Source: Proteiniphilum sp. UBA4977 (GTDB lineage Bacteria > Bacteroidota > Bacteroidia > Bacteroidales > Dysgonomonadaceae). From it: a stretch of 64,000 nt of DNA. The position numbers and the translations under genes are program-made. Positions 62,551 through 64,000 of the stretch are shown in pieces (the first letter of the stretch is position 1; the number at the start of each line of letters is the position of its first letter). The stretch spans positions 62,001 through 126,000 of the forward strand of contig DGZP01000078.1 in the NCBI GenBank assembly GCA_002398565.1, in the 5' to 3' direction. Below the pieces are notes generated by a model. That model was not told the origin of the DNA, searched no databases, and saw only the letters and a program-made list of their open reading frames with translations.

Positions 62551-64000
62551 ATTTCTGCGGTTATTGAAAGTTTATAATTTCTCCTGGGCATAGGGTAATT
62601 AAGTACCACATCGTAATCTTGACTGAGCAGGTTATTTATTTCCAACGCTACCCGCATATTTATCTTTTTTATCATGAATTTTTTACTTACTGTCATATCG
62701 TTGGTGTACCAGGGCTGCTCGTATTCGGCGGGGATATTTGCCGAACTATGGTAGCGTTCGCCCACGTAGATAAAACTGTAGTTCAGCTGCCACGATTTGT
62801 AAGTGAGGCTTGCCACTGCTGAACCGTTGTGCCACGGAATGTAGGTAATTTGCCCTCCCCACGTGCTTTGTTGCAGAATCGGGTTTTTACGCTTGGTAAA
62901 ATCTTCCGCCTTTTGATAGGTGTACGTTAGGCGAAGGTTGAAAAGCAAATCTTTATACGGTTCAACGGTGATCGATGCGGCTGCATCCATACCACGGATT
63001 TTCACGTACCCCAAATTCATCATCATCCACCGGTATTGCCCGCTGCCTTTGGGGACAGCAACAATTTTGTCGGTAACCTCGTTGTAATATGCATCGGCTT
63101 GAAATTTCCACTGCTTGATGATATTTTTCTCATAGGACTTCTCATACCTGAATCCCACGTTATATTGATGGGTAAATTCCGGTTTGAGCTTGATGTTGCC
63201 GATGTCGGTATAATAGAGGTCGTTGAAGGTGGGCATTCGGAAAATATGCTTATAAAAAGTGCGAATGTTTAAATTTTGACTTTTGAATGGTTTGTAGGAT
63301 ATAAAGAATGCGGGGGTAAACTCATGTTTATCGGGTGCGGCTTTGGCGTTGTCATCGGCGGCAGTGTTTCCCGAACTGATTCGCTCGCGCACGAAAGTTG
63401 CCAACACACTGCCTTGCATTTTCACTTCACCGAGATCGGTTGCACTTGCCAAAGCTACGAGCGTGGTAAGCCGTTTCGGGAAAACAAAACCGTCCAAATT
63501 GGATGTCAGTGTATTGTATTGCATATCTGCCGATAACACCGCATCCCACTTCCGTGTGATGGAGTACTTGTTGGCTACAGAAGCATATACCTCCTGTTGA
63601 TGAAATGTGTTGTCGATAAGCATCAGCGTGGTGTCGGGATTGAGGTAACGCATATAATCATAGGCATATTTGGTATTGATCAACACGTCGTATTTTGGAG
63701 TAACGCTTTTTTGAAAAACACCTTGCGTGAAGAAACTGCGGTCCCACTGCCGTTGAGAATTTTTCCACCGGTTATTGACGACGGCTCCGGGAATACCTCG
63801 TTCCGAATCGTAGAAATAAGTTTTCACTCTCCAATATCCACCGGAAATCGTCCCGAACAATCCTCCTTCAAAGCGGAAAGAATAGATATCGCCGTTTTCT
63901 CTCACCGCAGTGGTGTCGTACATTACTTCGCCGGTGTTGGGGAAAACGCGTCGATAGCGATACTTGTATTTTCCAGATGAGTTGATATATTCACCGTTGA
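62547..64000 (-). CDS. btuB: TonB-dependent receptor, BtuB-like (N-terminus outside window)
   Basis: The C-terminal 484 or so residues of an outer-membrane receptor barrel. The frame continues to the right edge (INGEYINSSGKYKYRYRR, then VFPNTGEVMYDTT), so the plug and TonB box are not visible. Repeated amphipathic strands with aromatic girdles (YKHIFRMPTFNDLYYTDIGN, NVGFRYEKSYEK, LNYSFIYVGERYH) and the ending NYKLSITAEI fit a TonB-dependent barrel. The partner BtuG-like gene overlaps its stop, which makes corrinoid the likely cargo. Any cobalamin riboswitch would lie beyond 64000. Confidence 0.85.
   Translation of the reverse strand, partial: NGEYINSSGKYKYRYRRVFPNTGEVMYDTTAVRENGDIYSFRFEGGLFGTISGGYWRVKTYFYDSERGIPGAVVNNRWKNSQRQWDRSFFTQGVFQKSVTPKYDVLINTKYAYDYMRYLNPDTTLMLIDNTFHQQEVYASVANKYSITRKWDAVLSADMQYNTLTSNLDGFVFPKRLTTLVALASATDLGEVKMQGSVLATFVRERISSGNTAADDNAKAAPDKHEFTPAFFISYKPFKSQNLNIRTFYKHIFRMPTFNDLYYTDIGNIKLKPEFTHQYNVGFRYEKSYEKNIIKQWKFQADAYYNEVTDKIVAVPKGSGQYRWMMMNLGYVKIRGMDAAASITVEPYKDLLFNLRLTYTYQKAEDFTKRKNPILQQSTWGGQITYIPWHNGSAVASLTYKSWQLNYSFIYVGERYHSSANIPAEYEQPWYTNDMTVSKKFMIKKINMRVALEINNLLSQDYDVVLNYPMPRRNYKLSITAEI

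Overview
The window looks like chromosomal DNA of a Bacteroidales bacterium, most like the proteolytic Dysgonomonadaceae/Porphyromonadaceae group (Proteiniphilum or Petrimonas type); that placement is inference. The signs are perfect copies of the Bacteroidetes -7 promoter element (TAnnTTTG) ahead of many genes, an S46 dipeptidyl peptidase, a BtuG-type corrinoid-binding lipoprotein, an enlarged Rho with a charged N-terminal insertion, and many lipoproteins with SC-type lipoboxes. There is no rRNA, CRISPR array or intact mobile element. Two tRNA-Asn genes lie side by side.

Layout. 1-4 kb: a membrane protein fragment, rpoN, two small conserved proteins, miaA and the tRNA-Asn pair. 4-10 kb: a 2-hydroxyacid dehydrogenase, an AlkD-like glycosylase, an M16 peptidase, an outer-membrane barrel, a decayed SusC-like receptor and dacB (PBP4). 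10-20 kb: an FKBP lipoprotein and glyQS, a lipid-linked glycan flippase, dipeptidyl peptidase 7, methylglyoxal synthase, phosphohexomutase and a C69 dipeptidase. 20-28 kb: an ftsB-like divisome gene, a small membrane protein, a two-component pair (an NtrC-like regulator with a ruined ATPase, and a hybrid kinase with receiver and HPt), then xerD, dnaN, a DnaQ-like exonuclease and truA. 28-37 kb: rho, a DUF6340-like lipoprotein, and etfB-etfA-[MORN/TonB]-acyl-CoA dehydrogenase. 37-49 kb: a sparse accessory stretch, a sigma-70 family factor, an SMR exporter, sbcDC, a LolC/E-type permease with an aminotransferase, a GH16-like lipoprotein without its nucleophile, and queC-queF.

49.5-57 kb is a complete phosphate regulon, pstSCAB-phoU-phoB-phoR. 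Ahead of pstS are four GTAAC repeats spaced exactly 11 bp apart, a strong Pho-box candidate. nfo follows. From 58 kb to the right edge, on the minus strand, lies a corrinoid-uptake operon: a TonB-dependent receptor (cut by the window edge), a BtuG-like beta-propeller lipoprotein, two paralogous PKD-fold surface lipoproteins, and a frameshifted DUF6580-like membrane gene at the distal end.

The most unusual points are the NtrC-like regulator lacking the Walker B acidic pair and GAFTGA loop, the paired uncharacterised lipoproteins in the corrinoid operon, the 11-bp-phased Pho-box array, a TonB/MORN gene inside the ETF operon, and several decaying genes. Most other genes are ordinary housekeeping genes. 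Coordinates of promoters and hairpins were read by eye; no alignment or structure prediction was run.
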